From Methanoculleus horonobensis (GTDB lineage: Archaea > Halobacteriota > Methanomicrobia > Methanomicrobiales > Methanoculleaceae): a DNA stretch of 64,000 nucleotides. A program made the position numbers and the translations under genes. Shown here in pieces: positions 9,148-18,358 of the stretch (positions are counted from its first letter, which is position 1; each line of letters begins with the position of its first letter). Below the pieces are notes generated by a model. It was not told the origin of the DNA. It did not search any database and saw only the letters and a list, made by a program, of their open reading frames with translations. The stretch covers positions 62,001 through 126,000 of the forward strand of contig NZ_BCNY01000014.1 of NCBI RefSeq assembly GCF_001602375.1, written 5' to 3'.

Positions 9148-10788
9148 ATGGCAATCATCACGCTACCCTACCGGTACCTGGAACGGCTGGCCGGCACCGA
9201 CCGGCAGACGATCATCGACCGCGTTCCGATGATCGGGGCCGACATCGAGCGGATCGAGGAAGACCACGTGGACGTCGAGTTCTTCCCGAACCGCCCCGAC
9301 CTCTACTCGCCCGAGGGTGTCGCCCGGGCGATGCGCGGGTTCCTCGGAATCGAGGAAGGGCTTCCGAACTACACCGTCCGCCCCTCCGGGATCACCTTCT
9401 CGGTCGACCCGAACCTTGCCGATATCCGGCCGTTCCTCGGCTCGGCCGTGATCCGGAACGTCAACCTCGACGAGGAGGGGATCGAGAGCCTGATGGCCCT
9501 CCAGGAAGCCCTCCACTGGGCGGTCGGGCGCGGGCGGGGCAAGGTGGCGATCGGCGTCCACGACCTCGATGCAGTCACGCCGCCGTTCCGCTACGTCGCC
9601 TCCCCCCGGAACCGCTCCTTCGTCCCGCTGGACTTCGAGCGGGAGATGACGATGGACGAGATGCTCGCCGACCACCCGAAGGGCCGGGACTACGCCCACC
9701 TGGTGGAGAACTTCGATAAGTTCCCGCTGATCGTCGATGCCGAGAACCGGGTGCTCTCCTTCCCGCCGATCATCAACGGCGAGCTGACGCGGGTCACGGC
9801 GGCGACGAAGAACATCCTGCTCGACTGCACCGGAACCGATAGAAAAGCGGTGATGACGGCGGTGAACATCATCTGCACGGCGCTCGCCGAGGCCGGGGCG
9901 ACGGTCGAGACCGTCACCGTCGAGGGAGAGGAGATGCCGACGCTTGCGCCGGTAGAGCGGGTCGTCTCGGTCGGGGAGTGCTCCCGCCTCCTCGGCCTCT
10001 CCCTCACACCGGAGGAGATGTCGCGGCTTCTCCGGCGGATGCGCTTTGACGCCGAACCCGACGGCGCTTCAAGGGTTCGGATCCTCGTCCCCTGCTACCG
10101 CTCGGACATCCTCCACGACTGGGATATCTTCGAGGACGTGGCGATCGCCTACGGCATCGAGAACTTCGATGCCGCCCTCCCGGCGACCTCCACGGTCGCA
10201 CAGGAGCACCCGATCAGTGCCATCACGGGAGCGGTCCGGTCGGTGATGACCGGTCTTGGGTACCTCGAGGCGATCCCGTTCACCCTGACAAACGAGCGGG
10301 TGCTGTATACGAACATGCAGCGGGAGCCCGCGCCCGGAACGCTCCGGCTGCTCCACCCGATCAGCGAGGAGCAGACGGTGGTCAGAACCGATCTCCTCCC
10401 CCTGCTGATGGAGATGCTCCAGGCAAACAAGCACCGCGAACTCCCGCAGAGGCTCTTTACGGTGGGCGATGTGGTCGCGGACTGCGTCACCTCCCAGATG
10501 GCCGCGGCGGTGAGCATCCATCCGGCGGCCGACTTCTCGGAGGCCTACGCGGCGGCGGACGTCCTCTGCCGGGAACTCTCGCTCACCTACACGGTCGCCG
10601 AGTCGGCCGACCCGGCGTTCCTCGACGGCCGCCGCGGGGATATCGTCGTCGACGGAAAAATAGTCGGGGTCTTCGGAGAGATCCACCCCGCCGTTCTCGG
10701 GGCGTTCGACCTCGAGCACCCGGTCGCGGCGCTCGCGCTCGATCTCAGAGCCGTACCGGGATACCCCGCCCTGCCAGATACTCCTTGA
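9148..10788 (+). CDS. pheT: Phenylalanyl-tRNA synthetase beta subunit
   Basis: A 546-residue subunit of the short archaeal form, without the bacterial tRNA-binding and anticodon-binding ends. [18 protein letters not shown] and [12 protein letters not shown] are typical B3/B4-B5 segments. The ATG at 9148 follows GGGAGGCGGTAAT and [12 protein letters not shown] is the usual archaeal start. The last 44 bases overlap the 3' end of hisF on the opposite strand. Confidence 0.96.
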   Translation: MAIITLPYRYLERLAGTDRQTIIDRVPMIGADIERIEEDHVDVEFFPNRPDLYSPEGVARAMRGFLGIEEGLPNYTVRPSGITFSVDPNLADIRPFLGSAVIRNVNLDEEGIESLMALQEALHWAVGRGRGKVAIGVHDLDAVTPPFRYVASPRNRSFVPLDFEREMTMDEMLADHPKGRDYAHLVENFDKFPLIVDAENRVLSFPPIINGELTRVTAATKNILLDCTGTDRKAVMTAVNIICTALAEAGATVETVTVEGEEMPTLAPVERVVSVGECSRLLGLSLTPEEMSRLLRRMRFDAEPDGASRVRILVPCYRSDILHDWDIFEDVAIAYGIENFDAALPATSTVAQEHPISAITGAVRSVMTGLGYLEAIPFTLTNERVLYTNMQREPAPGTLRLLHPISEEQTVVRTDLLPLLMEMLQANKHRELPQRLFTVGDVVADCVTSQMAAAVSIHPAADFSEAYAAADVLCRELSLTYTVAESADPAFLDGRRGDIVVDGKIVGVFGEIHPAVLGAFDLEHPVAALALDLRAVPGYPALPDTP

Positions 10789-11551
10789 CCTGGCGGACGG
10801 TGAACTCGCCGTAGTGGAAGACGCTTGCCGCGAGGCAGGCGTCGGCCTTTCCTTCCGTGAATCCGTCGTAGAAGTGGTCGAGCGTCCCCACGCCGCCGCT
10901 CGCGACCACCGGGATGCCGACCGTCTCCGAGACTGCTCTCGTGATCGGGATATCGAACCCTTCCTTCGTCCCGTCGGTCTCCATGCTGGTGAGCAGGATC
11001 TCGCCCGCCCCGCGCTCCTCCGCCTCTCTCACCCAGGCGACGGCGTCAAGCCCCGTGCCCCGGCTCCCGCCGTGGGTCACGACCTCGTACCAGCACACCT
11101 GGCCGCCGGGGAGGGTTATCGGCGTCTTTCCCGGTGCCGTCTCGTAGTTGCGCCGGACGTCGACGGCGACGACGATGCACTGGGTGCCGAACCGCTCTGC
11201 GCCCTGCGAGATCAGGTTCGGGTCGGCGACGGCGCTCGAGTTGATGCTCACCTTGTCCGCGCCCGCCCGGAGGATCTGCTTCATATCCTCGATCGTCCGG
11301 ATGCCGCCGCCGATGGTGAGCGGGAGAAAGAGCTGGTCGGCCGCCCGCTGCACGACGTCGATGATGGTGCCCCGGTCTTCCCTGGTGGCGGTGATGTCGA
11401 GGAAGACCACCTCGTCCGCGCCCTGCTCGTTGTAGCGCTGGGCGAGTTCCACGGGATCGCCCGCATCGCGCAGGCCGACGAAGTGCGTGCCCTTGACCAC
11501 CCGCCCGTCCTTGAGGTCCAGGCAGGGGATGATCCGCTTGGTCAAAACCAT
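10745..11551 (-). CDS. hisF: Imidazole glycerol phosphate synthase cyclase subunit HisF
   Basis: A 268-residue (beta-alpha)8 barrel that uses ammonia from HisH to make imidazole glycerol phosphate and AICAR in histidine synthesis. [17 protein letters not shown] carries the first catalytic Asp (Asp12) and [10 protein letters not shown] the second; TIGGGIR and ASGGVG are phosphate-binding loops. The frame is open 72 codons further upstream, but the ATG at 11551 gives the family start. Its start codon sits in an inverted repeat (11543-11565). No other his gene is nearby. Confidence 0.96.
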   Translation of the reverse strand: MVLTKRIIPCLDLKDGRVVKGTHFVGLRDAGDPVELAQRYNEQGADEVVFLDITATREDRGTIIDVVQRAADQLFLPLTIGGGIRTIEDMKQILRAGADKVSINSSAVADPNLISQGAERFGTQCIVVAVDVRRNYETAPGKTPITLPGGQVCWYEVVTHGGSRGTGLDAVAWVREAEERGAGEILLTSMETDGTKEGFDIPITRAVSETVGIPVVASGGVGTLDHFYDGFTEGKADACLAASVFHYGEFTVRQVKEYLAGRGIPVRL

Positions 11552-11565
11552 GCGTAGTGGTTTTG
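11543..11565 (-). promoter_or_regulatory. Inverted repeat over the hisF start codon
   Basis: CAAAACCA at 11543-11550 and TGGTTTTG at 11558-11565 form perfect 8-bp arms with a 7-base loop. On the hisF transcript the ATG lies at the loop/stem junction, so the hairpin could limit initiation. The loop carries GCGTAG, also found in the hairpin at 11711-11729. Confidence 0.5.
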
Positions 11566-12058
11566 AGGCGGAGATGATGAGGGTTTGGTATGTGCGACTG
11601 GCCGAAGGTGCGATGTTCCTCTGGAACAGAGCTGGAGCACCGGTAGGAACGACGTTCCATGGGAACGGAGTTCGAGCACCGGAGGTGCGAGGTGCGGGGG
11701 CAGGAGCAGGAGAAAACGCGTAGCGTTTTCGACTTGCGAAGTTTCGTTGGAACCGGAGCACGAACACAGGAGGAGCGGGTTGGAGACAGGGGAGGGGGGA
11801 TGCTCCCCCCTCCCCGTCAGCCCCTCCCCCAATGGCGATATCCGGTGGAGATCCGTTTCCGCTTTTTGCGACAGGATAATGGCTGAACGCTTTGGGGATG
11901 CTCCTGAAGGGTATCCGTCAATAGCGGTTGCACATACACGCGGGCGAACCCGATCCCCTGGAGCCCGTGCTGCTCCCCTACTTTTAAGTACTCACGAAAG
12001 ACACCTTTACAGGCAAACCGGAGAATATCCGGGCGGGATAACCGGTCTGGTGGTTTTT
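11552..12058. repeat. Intergenic array of short hairpins with three-base loops
   Basis: This 507-base gap between hisF and the S-adenosylhomocysteinase gene holds successive perfect inverted repeats: GGAAC-GAC-GTTCC (11646-11658), GAAC-GGA-GTTC (about 11663-11673), GCACC-GGA-GGTGC (about 11675-11687), GAAAACGC-GTA-GCGTTTTC (about 11711-11729), and GGGGAGGGGGG with CCCCCCTCCCC (11789-11815, 5-base loop). The last is followed by a C-rich stretch and TGGCGATAT. Related units recur at 28.6-29.0 and 45.8-46.4 kb. I see no gene; the remainder up to 12058 carries the leader of the next gene. Confidence 0.7.
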
Positions 12059-13285
12059 ATGGAGTCTGGAGACCTAAAAATTGCGTGGGCGCGGCAGTAC
12101 ATGCCGGTGCTCTCGTCCATTCGGAAGCGTTTTGTCGAGGAGAAGCCGTTCTCCGGCATGACTATCGGCATGGCCCTGCACGTCGAGGCGAAGACCGCGG
12201 TGCTGGTCGAGACGCTCGCAGCAGGTGGCGCCGAGGTATACATCACGGGGTGCAACCCCCTCTCGACCCAGGACGACGTCTCGATGGCGCTCGATACCCG
12301 GGAACGGATTCACTCCTACGCCCGCCGGGGCGCCAACGTCGAGGAGTACTATGCGGCCATCGACCGGGTGCTCGACGCCCGCCCCGCGATCACCATCGAC
12401 GACGGGATGGACCTGATCCACCGCATCCACACCGAGCGGCGGGAGGTGCTTGACTCGATCATCGGCGGGTGCGAGGAGACCACGACCGGCATCCACCGGC
12501 TCCGCGCGATGGCGCAGGACGGGGCGCTCAGGTTCCCGGTCGTCGCCGTCAACGACACCCCGATGAAGCACTTCTTCGACAACGTCCACGGCACCGGCGA
12601 GAGTTCGCTCGCGTCGATCATGATCACCACAAACATCCTCATCGCCGGAAAGCGGTTCGTCGTCGCCGGCTACGGCTACTGCGGCCGGGGGCTCGCGCAG
12701 AAGGCCCGGAGCCTCGGCGCCCGCGTCATCGTGACCGAAGTCGACCCCCGGCGTGCGCTCCAGGCGCACATGGACGGGTTCGACGTCATGACGATGGACG
12801 AGGCGGCAGCGCTCGGCGATATCTTCGTCACCACCACCGGCAACACCAGCATCCTCACCGAACAGCACTTCAAGAGCCTGAAGGACGGGGCGATCCTCGC
12901 GAACGCCGGCCACTTCAACGTCGAGATCGACGTCGACTGGCTCGCGTCGCACGCTGACTCCACCGTCCACCGGGACGGCATCGACACCTACGTGCTCGGC
13001 GGGAAGGCCGTCCACGTCCTTGCCGAAGGAAGGCTCGTGAACCTCGCGACGCCGAAGGGCATGGGCCACCCCGTCGAGGTCATGGACCTGAGTTTTGCCG
13101 TCCAGGCGCTCTCCGCCGAGTTCATCGCGAAGCACGGCCGCGAACTCGCTCCCGGCGTGCACGACGTCCCGTCCGCAATCGACGAGGCCGTGGCACGGCT
13201 GAAACTCGACGCGCTCGGCCTCTCGATCGACCGGCTGACGGCCGAGCAGGAGACCTACATGAGCAGCTGGACGATTGGGACGTAA
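12059..13285 (+). CDS. ahcY: Adenosylhomocysteinase family protein (S-adenosyl/S-inosyl-homocysteine hydrolase)
   Basis: A 408-residue NAD-binding hydrolase that removes the by-product of SAM-dependent methylation. Visible are [12 protein letters not shown], the dinucleotide fold [13 protein letters not shown], and [11 protein letters not shown]. In Methanocaldococcus the homologous enzyme is an S-inosylhomocysteine hydrolase, so the substrate here may be either. The ATG at 12059 follows GGTGG at good spacing and [18 protein letters not shown] is a normal start; the frame is open far upstream through the repeat array, which is not coding. Confidence 0.95.
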   Translation: MESGDLKIAWARQYMPVLSSIRKRFVEEKPFSGMTIGMALHVEAKTAVLVETLAAGGAEVYITGCNPLSTQDDVSMALDTRERIHSYARRGANVEEYYAAIDRVLDARPAITIDDGMDLIHRIHTERREVLDSIIGGCEETTTGIHRLRAMAQDGALRFPVVAVNDTPMKHFFDNVHGTGESSLASIMITTNILIAGKRFVVAGYGYCGRGLAQKARSLGARVIVTEVDPRRALQAHMDGFDVMTMDEAAALGDIFVTTTGNTSILTEQHFKSLKDGAILANAGHFNVEIDVDWLASHADSTVHRDGIDTYVLGGKAVHVLAEGRLVNLATPKGMGHPVEVMDLSFAVQALSAEFIAKHGRELAPGVHDVPSAIDEAVARLKLDALGLSIDRLTAEQETYMSSWTIGT

Positions 13286-13295
13286 AACACTCTTC

Positions 13296-13302
13296 TTTTT
13301 TT
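13296..13302 (+). terminator. T-rich terminator after ahcY
   Basis: Seven T residues begin 11 bases after the ahcY stop, preceded by TCTTC. Confidence 0.5.
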
Positions 13303-13515
13303 CACCGTAACTACTCGTGCAAGGTCCGGAACCTGCTCGCCGCCAGGTTTCTCCATCGCGATTCATGCCGCACTCCGGCCATCTCTACCGGTGGCTGATC
13401 GTTCGACCCGTGGCCGCCGTTCGGCACGATGACCCTGCCCCAAATTCCTGCATCCCCTGCTCCGGCAGCACAACATGTTTTTATACTCGCCAGGCACGTA
13501 AACCAAATTTCCTTT

Positions 13516-13548
13516 ATTTGGGCGCCAAATCAGCTAAATTAAATATAC
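13516..13548 (+). promoter_or_regulatory. Promoter of the molybdate/tungstate operon with inverted-repeat operator candidate
   Basis: ATTTGG (13516-13521) and CCAAAT (13525-13530) flank GCG, a 15-base dyad directly upstream of the TATA-like TTAAATATA at 13539-13547. The modA start at 13581 and an AGGTGT ribosome site lie just behind. The position suits a regulator sensing molybdate or tungstate; no regulator gene is adjacent. The rest of the 295-base gap holds nothing else I can name apart from a second TATA-like stretch near 13473. Confidence 0.5.
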
Positions 13549-13580
13549 CGTGCCGCAATCCTCTATAGCAAGGTGTCATT

Positions 13581-14408
13581 ATGAAAGCATCAACCCCGGC
13601 AACCCTTGTTGCCCTGACCCTCATGATCATCGCCGGCCTCCTGGTTGCAGGATGCACGACCGCTCAGCAGGCGCCCGAGCAGACCACCCTGACCGTCTTT
13701 ACGGCCGCATCGCTCACGGGGGCCTTCACGGATATCGGCAAAGCCTACGAGGCAGAGAACGGAAACGTCAGGATCGATCTGGTCTTCGACGGATCGCAGG
13801 CCCTCCGCACCCAGATTGAGCAGGGAGCGAACCCCGATATCTTCGTCTCCGCGAGCACGAAGCACATGAAGGCCCTCCAGGACGGCGGGTTCATGGATGA
13901 CGGTACCGTGGCGCCGTTCCTCGGGAACAGCATGGCCCTGATCGTCCCGGCCGACAACCTGGCAAATGTCACCGGTCTGGCCGACCTGGCTGAACCGGGG
14001 ACAAAGATCGTCATCGGCACCAAAGACGTCCCCTTCGGCGACTACACCCGGCAGGTGCTCGATAAGATGGCCGCCGACCCCGCATACGGCCCGGCTTACC
14101 GGGACGCCGTGATGGAGAACGTCATCTCCGAGGAGACGGCGGTGAGCTCCGTGGTGCCCAAACTGACGCTCGGCGAGGCGGACGCGGCGTTCGTCTACAA
14201 GTCCGACGTCTCGAAGGACGACCTCGAGAAGGTGACGCGGATCGAGGTTCCGGCGGAGTACAACGTCATGGCCACGTACCCGCTCGGCATCCTTGCGGAG
14301 TCGCCGCACAGGGCCGAAGCGGAGTCCTTCATAGCGTTCGTCCGGGGCCCGGACGGCAGCGCCATCCTGACCGAGTATGGATTCGACCCCATTCCGGCAG
14401 AGTCCTGA
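13581..14408 (+). CDS. modA: Molybdate/tungstate ABC transporter, substrate-binding lipoprotein
   Basis: A 275-residue extracytoplasmic binding protein. The signal segment ends in the lipobox LVAGC (Cys25), so it is lipid-anchored. LTVFTAASLTGAF is the oxyanion-binding start of ModA-type proteins, with FDGSQALRTQIEQGANPDIF and VIGTKDVPFG as further ligand loops. It could equally be WtpA-type; the sequence does not settle molybdate versus tungstate. First gene of modABC plus a small membrane protein. Confidence 0.92.
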   Translation: MKASTPATLVALTLMIIAGLLVAGCTTAQQAPEQTTLTVFTAASLTGAFTDIGKAYEAENGNVRIDLVFDGSQALRTQIEQGANPDIFVSASTKHMKALQDGGFMDDGTVAPFLGNSMALIVPADNLANVTGLADLAEPGTKIVIGTKDVPFGDYTRQVLDKMAADPAYGPAYRDAVMENVISEETAVSSVVPKLTLGEADAAFVYKSDVSKDDLEKVTRIEVPAEYNVMATYPLGILAESPHRAEAESFIAFVRGPDGSAILTEYGFDPIPAES

Positions 14409-14409
14409 G

Positions 14410-15222
14410 GTGACCCGGCCCGAAGGTGGCCTGGCGCGAGTCTCGAGGGCGGGTCTTGCCCTCCTCGTCGCCGCCCTCGTCGCCCTCTTCCTCCTCTTCG
14501 TCACGCTGCCGGTCGCCTCGCTCTTCCTGCGCATATCGCCTGAGGCGTTCCTCCGGTCGCTCGCCGAACCGGTGGTGCTCGACGCGCTCTCCCTCTCGCT
14601 AGCCACCGCGACGGTGAGCACGGCGATCGTCGTCGTCTTCGGGACGCCGCTTGCCCTGGTGAATGCCCGGCACGACTACCCGGGGAGGGCGATCGTCGAT
14701 ACGCTCACCGATCTCCCCATCGTCCTGCCGCCGGCGGTGGCGGGCATCGCACTCCTCATGGCGTTCGGCCGCCGGGGCGTGGTCGGGCAGTACCTCGACC
14801 AATTCGGTATCAGCATCGCCTTCACCACGGTCGCGGTGATCCTCGCGCAGGTCTTCGTGGCCTCGCCGTTCTACATCCGGCAGGCGAGGGCGAGTTTCGA
14901 GGCGGTCGACCGCATCTACGAGGATGCGGCCCGGACGCTCGGGGCATCCCCCATGAAGGTCGCCCTCCGGGTCACCATCCCGCTTGCTTGGGGCGGGCTC
15001 ATCTCGGGTGCGATACTCTCGTTCGCCCGGGCGCTCGGGGAGTTCGGCGCCACGATCATGTTTGCCGGAAACTTCCAGGGACGAACCCAGACGATGCCGC
15101 TTGCCATCTACACGACGATGCAGGGCGACCTCGATGCCGCGATCAGCCTCGCGATCGTCCTCGTCGTGATATCGTTTGCGGTGATCGCCGCGGTGAAGAT
15201 CATGACCCGGCGGAGGCTCTGA
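14410..15222 (+). CDS. modB: Molybdate/tungstate ABC transporter, permease
   Basis: A 270-residue permease with about six transmembrane segments. EDAARTLGASPMKVALRVTI is the EAA coupling loop that docks on the ATPase. I take the GTG at 14410, two bases after the modA stop; an ATG at 14377 in the same frame would overlap modA by 32 bases and add polar residues. The stop overlaps the modC start by one base (TGATG). Confidence 0.92.
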   Translation: MTRPEGGLARVSRAGLALLVAALVALFLLFVTLPVASLFLRISPEAFLRSLAEPVVLDALSLSLATATVSTAIVVVFGTPLALVNARHDYPGRAIVDTLTDLPIVLPPAVAGIALLMAFGRRGVVGQYLDQFGISIAFTTVAVILAQVFVASPFYIRQARASFEAVDRIYEDAARTLGASPMKVALRVTIPLAWGGLISGAILSFARALGEFGATIMFAGNFQGRTQTMPLAIYTTMQGDLDAAISLAIVLVVISFAVIAAVKIMTRRRL

Positions 15223-16013
15223 TGCTCTCGTTCTCTGCCGTCCGGCAACTCCGCGACTTCACTCTCGACGTCACGCTCTCGGTCGGGTGCGGGGAGACCC
15301 TCGTCCTCGTCGGCGAGAACGGGGCGGGCAAGTCCACGGTGCTGAACCTGATCTCCGGCATCCTCACCCCTGACCGTGGGGAGATCGTCCTCGGGGAGAG
15401 GAGGCTCTACTCAGGCGAGGAGGGGATCGACGTCCCCGCCGAGAGCCGGAAGGTCGGCCACCTCTTCCAGTCTTACGCCCTCTTCCCGCATATGACCGTC
15501 TTTGAGAACGTGGCGTTCGGCCTCCGCTGCCGGAAGGTCTCGCGGCCGGAGATCGCGTTCTCCGTGACGAACCAGCTCCGCGCGATGAACCTCGCCGATC
15601 TTGCGGACGTCAACGTCGGCAGGCTCTCGGGCGGGCAGCGGCAGCGGGTGGCCCTCGCCCGGGCGCTGGTGCTCGACCCGGACATCCTCCTCCTCGACGA
15701 ACCGCTCGCCGCCGTCGATATGCGGGCGCAGGCTGCGATGCGAATGGAACTCCGCGACCGGATACGGAGCGCCGGCATCCCCTGCATCGTCGTCACCCAC
15801 AACCTCCGCGACGCCCTCGAACTCGCCGATCGCCTCTGCCTCCTCGAAGAAGGGAACGTGGTGGCCGAGGGTGCGCCGGAGGAGGTGCTCGGCATGCAGG
15901 ATAACGGGTTCATCGCGAGTTTTGCCGGGTCGGAACCCCACAACGGCTTTATGCCCCGGGCGTCTATCACTGGTCATAGCCGGAGGCTGCCGGACTCCCG
16001 GCCCCTCGGATGA
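15222..16013 (+). CDS. modC: Molybdate/tungstate ABC transporter, ATP-binding protein
   Basis: A 263-residue ABC ATPase. Walker A is GENGAGKST (residues 31-39), the signature is LSGGQRQRVALARAL, Walker B is ILLLDEPLAAVD, and the H-loop is VVTHN. It lacks the C-terminal TOBE domain of ModC proteins about 350 long; a free molbindin gene lies at 24.4 kb. CGGAGG precedes the ATG. The stop overlaps the next gene. Confidence 0.93.
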   Translation: MLSFSAVRQLRDFTLDVTLSVGCGETLVLVGENGAGKSTVLNLISGILTPDRGEIVLGERRLYSGEEGIDVPAESRKVGHLFQSYALFPHMTVFENVAFGLRCRKVSRPEIAFSVTNQLRAMNLADLADVNVGRLSGGQRQRVALARALVLDPDILLLDEPLAAVDMRAQAAMRMELRDRIRSAGIPCIVVTHNLRDALELADRLCLLEEGNVVAEGAPEEVLGMQDNGFIASFAGSEPHNGFMPRASITGHSRRLPDSRPLG

Positions 16014-16474
16014 CGACCATGAAGAAGCAGGGATATGTTCTCCTCCTCGCACTGCTCGCGGCGATCTCTCTCGTGCCGGGTTCGGCCGCGGGCGGGGAGA
16101 TCCCCATCAACTACTCGTTCAACGAGTCGCACGCGGAGATATACCAGCAGATGCTTGAGCAGAACGCCTCCGTCGGCGAGTATTATGAGCAGGTCTGCCC
16201 CGAGTTCCTGGAGAGCATGCCCCCGGAGACGAGGGCGCATCTCTACAACACGACGATGGCGCGGCAACGGCCTCCTGGTGCCGACGGGGAATTTGTGCCG
16301 CCCCTGATAATGGGAAAAGTCGCCATCGCCACCGCCTCGCCCGTGACCTCGGTGTGCGGGGTACCCATCCCGATTGTGGGTATCGCCATCCTCGGCCTCG
16401 CTGGTATCATCATCCTTGCCCTGCTCGCAGCGGTCGCTCTCATCCTGGAGCGGATCCGTAACCGGAACGAGTGA
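16010..16474 (+). CDS. Small exported membrane protein of unknown function
   Basis: 154 residues: an N-terminal signal segment (VLLLALLAAISLVPGSAAGG), a hydrophilic middle with SHAEIYQQMLEQNAS and PEFLESMPPETR, and a long C-terminal hydrophobic segment (PIVGIAILGLAGIIILALL) ending in charged residues. It overlaps modC by four bases and so belongs to that operon, suggesting an accessory role in oxyanion uptake; no family is recognised. A start at 16019 is also possible. Confidence 0.75.
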   Translation: MTTMKKQGYVLLLALLAAISLVPGSAAGGEIPINYSFNESHAEIYQQMLEQNASVGEYYEQVCPEFLESMPPETRAHLYNTTMARQRPPGADGEFVPPLIMGKVAIATASPVTSVCGVPIPIVGIAILGLAGIIILALLAAVALILERIRNRNE

Positions 16475-16477
16475 GTT

Positions 16478-17335
16478 TCACTGCGCCCGGCGCGCCGGGC
16501 CGCGTGCGCAGTAGAGATACTCCTGCGCGTATCCGGCATACTCCCCGAAGTAGTCCCGGCTAAATCTCCGGATCCGCTCGTACTCCGCCGGGGTGCAGTT
16601 TTTGCCGCCAAGATCGGGGAGATACGTCTCCCCCACGATCCGGCGTATCCAGACATCGACCGGGAACGCCTCGAAGAATCCGAACGCAAAGAGGAGCACG
16701 CAGTCCGCCGCCTTCGGTCCGACGCCCTTTAACTGCATCAGCGCCTGCCGCGCCTCCTCGAACGGAAGGGCGGCGATCCGCTCCGCCCAGTCCGGGTGCT
16801 CCGCCGCATATCCGGCAGCCTCGCGAACGTAGTCCGTCCGGTAGCCGAGTTTGCAGTCCCATAAGTCCCCGTGCGGAACCCCGGCGAGCACCTCCGGCTC
16901 CGGGAACGCGTATGCCCTGCCGGAGGGTTCGTCTATCGGTCTCCCGTAGCGTTCCGCCATCAGGGCGACCCGCCGCTTCACCGCCGGGATGTTCGTGTTC
17001 GTGGCGCAGAGATACGAGGCCAGGCACTCCCACGGAGATTGTCTGACCAGGCGGAGCCCCCTGCACTCCCGGACGGCGGCGCCGATAGCCGGGTCGCGGT
17101 CGATCGACGAGAGGATCCCGGGAAGGTCCTGGTCGAGCCGGAAGTAGTCGCGGACGAACCCTGCATCCGCCCCGGTAAATGTGAGCCGGTTTGTATCCTG
17201 CCGTATCCTGACGGCCCGGCCGCCGGCGACGCCCTGCCACCACCCGTCCGCCTGCTCCCAGCGGAACGCCTGCCCGCAGGAGAGCGTCAGGTCGAGGTCG
17301 AACGGCTGGTCGGGCCGGAGTTGTATCGTCGTCAT
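16478..17335 (-). CDS. ogg: 8-oxoguanine DNA glycosylase, OGG1 type
   Basis: A 285-residue DNA glycosylase/AP lyase. The N-terminal domain holds SCGQAFRW, matching the LSGQSFRW region of OGG1. The helix-hairpin-helix segment LMQLKGVGPKAADCVLL supplies the catalytic Lys, and AFPVDVWIRRI supplies the catalytic Asp, the K/D pair of the OGG1 family. It removes 8-oxoguanine opposite cytosine. It converges with the mod operon (3-base gap) and follows nifB on the same strand. Confidence 0.93.
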   Translation of the reverse strand: MTTIQLRPDQPFDLDLTLSCGQAFRWEQADGWWQGVAGGRAVRIRQDTNRLTFTGADAGFVRDYFRLDQDLPGILSSIDRDPAIGAAVRECRGLRLVRQSPWECLASYLCATNTNIPAVKRRVALMAERYGRPIDEPSGRAYAFPEPEVLAGVPHGDLWDCKLGYRTDYVREAAGYAAEHPDWAERIAALPFEEARQALMQLKGVGPKAADCVLLFAFGFFEAFPVDVWIRRIVGETYLPDLGGKNCTPAEYERIRRFSRDYFGEYAGYAQEYLYCARGPARRAQ

Positions 17336-17365
17336 GGCCGGCGGCGCCGCCGGGTAAAAAAGAGG

Positions 17366-18277
17366 TTATTCTTTCTTCTCATCCTTCATCTGCTGGTAGA
17401 CGCAGGACTGAACGTCCTGGCCCAGTTTCCCGATCGCGTCCGCCCGGCAGCGTGCGCAGTGGCGCATCTGCTTGATGTACGGGGCGCACTGATCCTGCAT
17501 CTCCCGCTTCTCCTTCGACGTCGGGGGGGTGATGTCGGCGAACTTGTACTGCGGGATGAGCGGGATGACATTGAAGGTGAACGCCCCCATCTCCCCGACC
17601 TTCTTTGCGATCTCGGGGATGTGCTCGTCGTTGATCCCGGGGATGTAGACGGTGTTGATCTTGACGAACATCTTCTTCGCGACCGCCATCTCGATCCCCT
17701 TCATCTGCTGGGAGAGGAGGAGTTCGGCCGCCTCGCGCCCGTGGTACTTCTTCCCGTCGTACTCGACCCAGGAGTAGATCTTCTCGCCGATAGCAGGGTC
17801 GACGGCGTTGAGCGTGACCGTGACGTTCCCGACGTCGTACTTCGCGAGTTCCTCGATCGACTCGGGAAGCGCGAGACCGTTCGTGCTGATGCACATGATC
17901 AGGTGCGGGAACTCCTCGTGGATCAGCCGCAGTGCCTCGAAGGTCTCCGGGTTTGCGAGCGGTTCGCCCGGCCCCGCGATCCCGACCACCTTCACGTACG
18001 GGTACTCCTTGACGACGTTCCTGACGAGATCGAGCGCCTCCTCCGGGGCGAGCACCCTGCTCGTCACGCCCGGCCGGCTCTCGTTCACGCAGTCGAAGTC
18101 CCGTATGCAGTAGTTGCACTGGATGTTGCACTTCGGGGCGACGGGGACGTGACACCGCCCGAAGGCGTGGCACGCTTTATCGGAGTAGCAGGGGTGCTCG
18201 CTGATCTTGCGCAGCTGCTCCGGATCGTAAGGAACCTCCCTGCCCTGGACCGTCGCGGTCCGATACTCGTCGGCCAT
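17366..18277 (-). CDS. nifB: Nitrogenase cofactor biosynthesis radical SAM protein NifB
   Basis: A 303-residue radical SAM enzyme. The cluster motif is C50-NIQ-C54-NY-C57, preceded by the NifB-specific HPCYSDKACHAFGRCHVP that binds the additional iron-sulfur clusters. It builds NifB-co, the 8Fe-9S-C precursor of nitrogenase cofactors. The NifX-like domain of many bacterial NifB proteins is absent, as usual in methanogens. A closing Cys-rich stretch (HCARCRADAIG, then VQSCVYQQ) is also typical. No nitrogenase structural gene is in the window; the Mo/W transporter is 1.4 kb away. Confidence 0.95.
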   Translation of the reverse strand: MADEYRTATVQGREVPYDPEQLRKISEHPCYSDKACHAFGRCHVPVAPKCNIQCNYCIRDFDCVNESRPGVTSRVLAPEEALDLVRNVVKEYPYVKVVGIAGPGEPLANPETFEALRLIHEEFPHLIMCISTNGLALPESIEELAKYDVGNVTVTLNAVDPAIGEKIYSWVEYDGKKYHGREAAELLLSQQMKGIEMAVAKKMFVKINTVYIPGINDEHIPEIAKKVGEMGAFTFNVIPLIPQYKFADITPPTSKEKREMQDQCAPYIKQMRHCARCRADAIGKLGQDVQSCVYQQMKDEKKE

Positions 18278-18344
18278 ATGACAGATCTATGTGCCGGAGG
18301 ATATTATATACTGATGGTTGCCGGTCTGCCCGGGTGGGCCGGGG

Positions 18345-18350
18345 AAAAAA
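18345..18350 (-). terminator. Poly-T terminator candidate downstream of the methyltransferase/ATP-grasp gene
   Basis: Six T residues on the minus strand begin 9 bases past the stop. Confidence 0.4.
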
Positions 18351-18358
18351 TAGTGGGG

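Noticed and set aside
11552-11767. 72-codon N-terminal extension of HisF
   Set aside because: The stretch is the hairpin array; no HisF has such a part, and the family start is at 11551.
11600-11815. CRISPR-like array
   Set aside because: The repeats differ in sequence and spacing and there are no unique spacers of constant length; these are separate hairpins.
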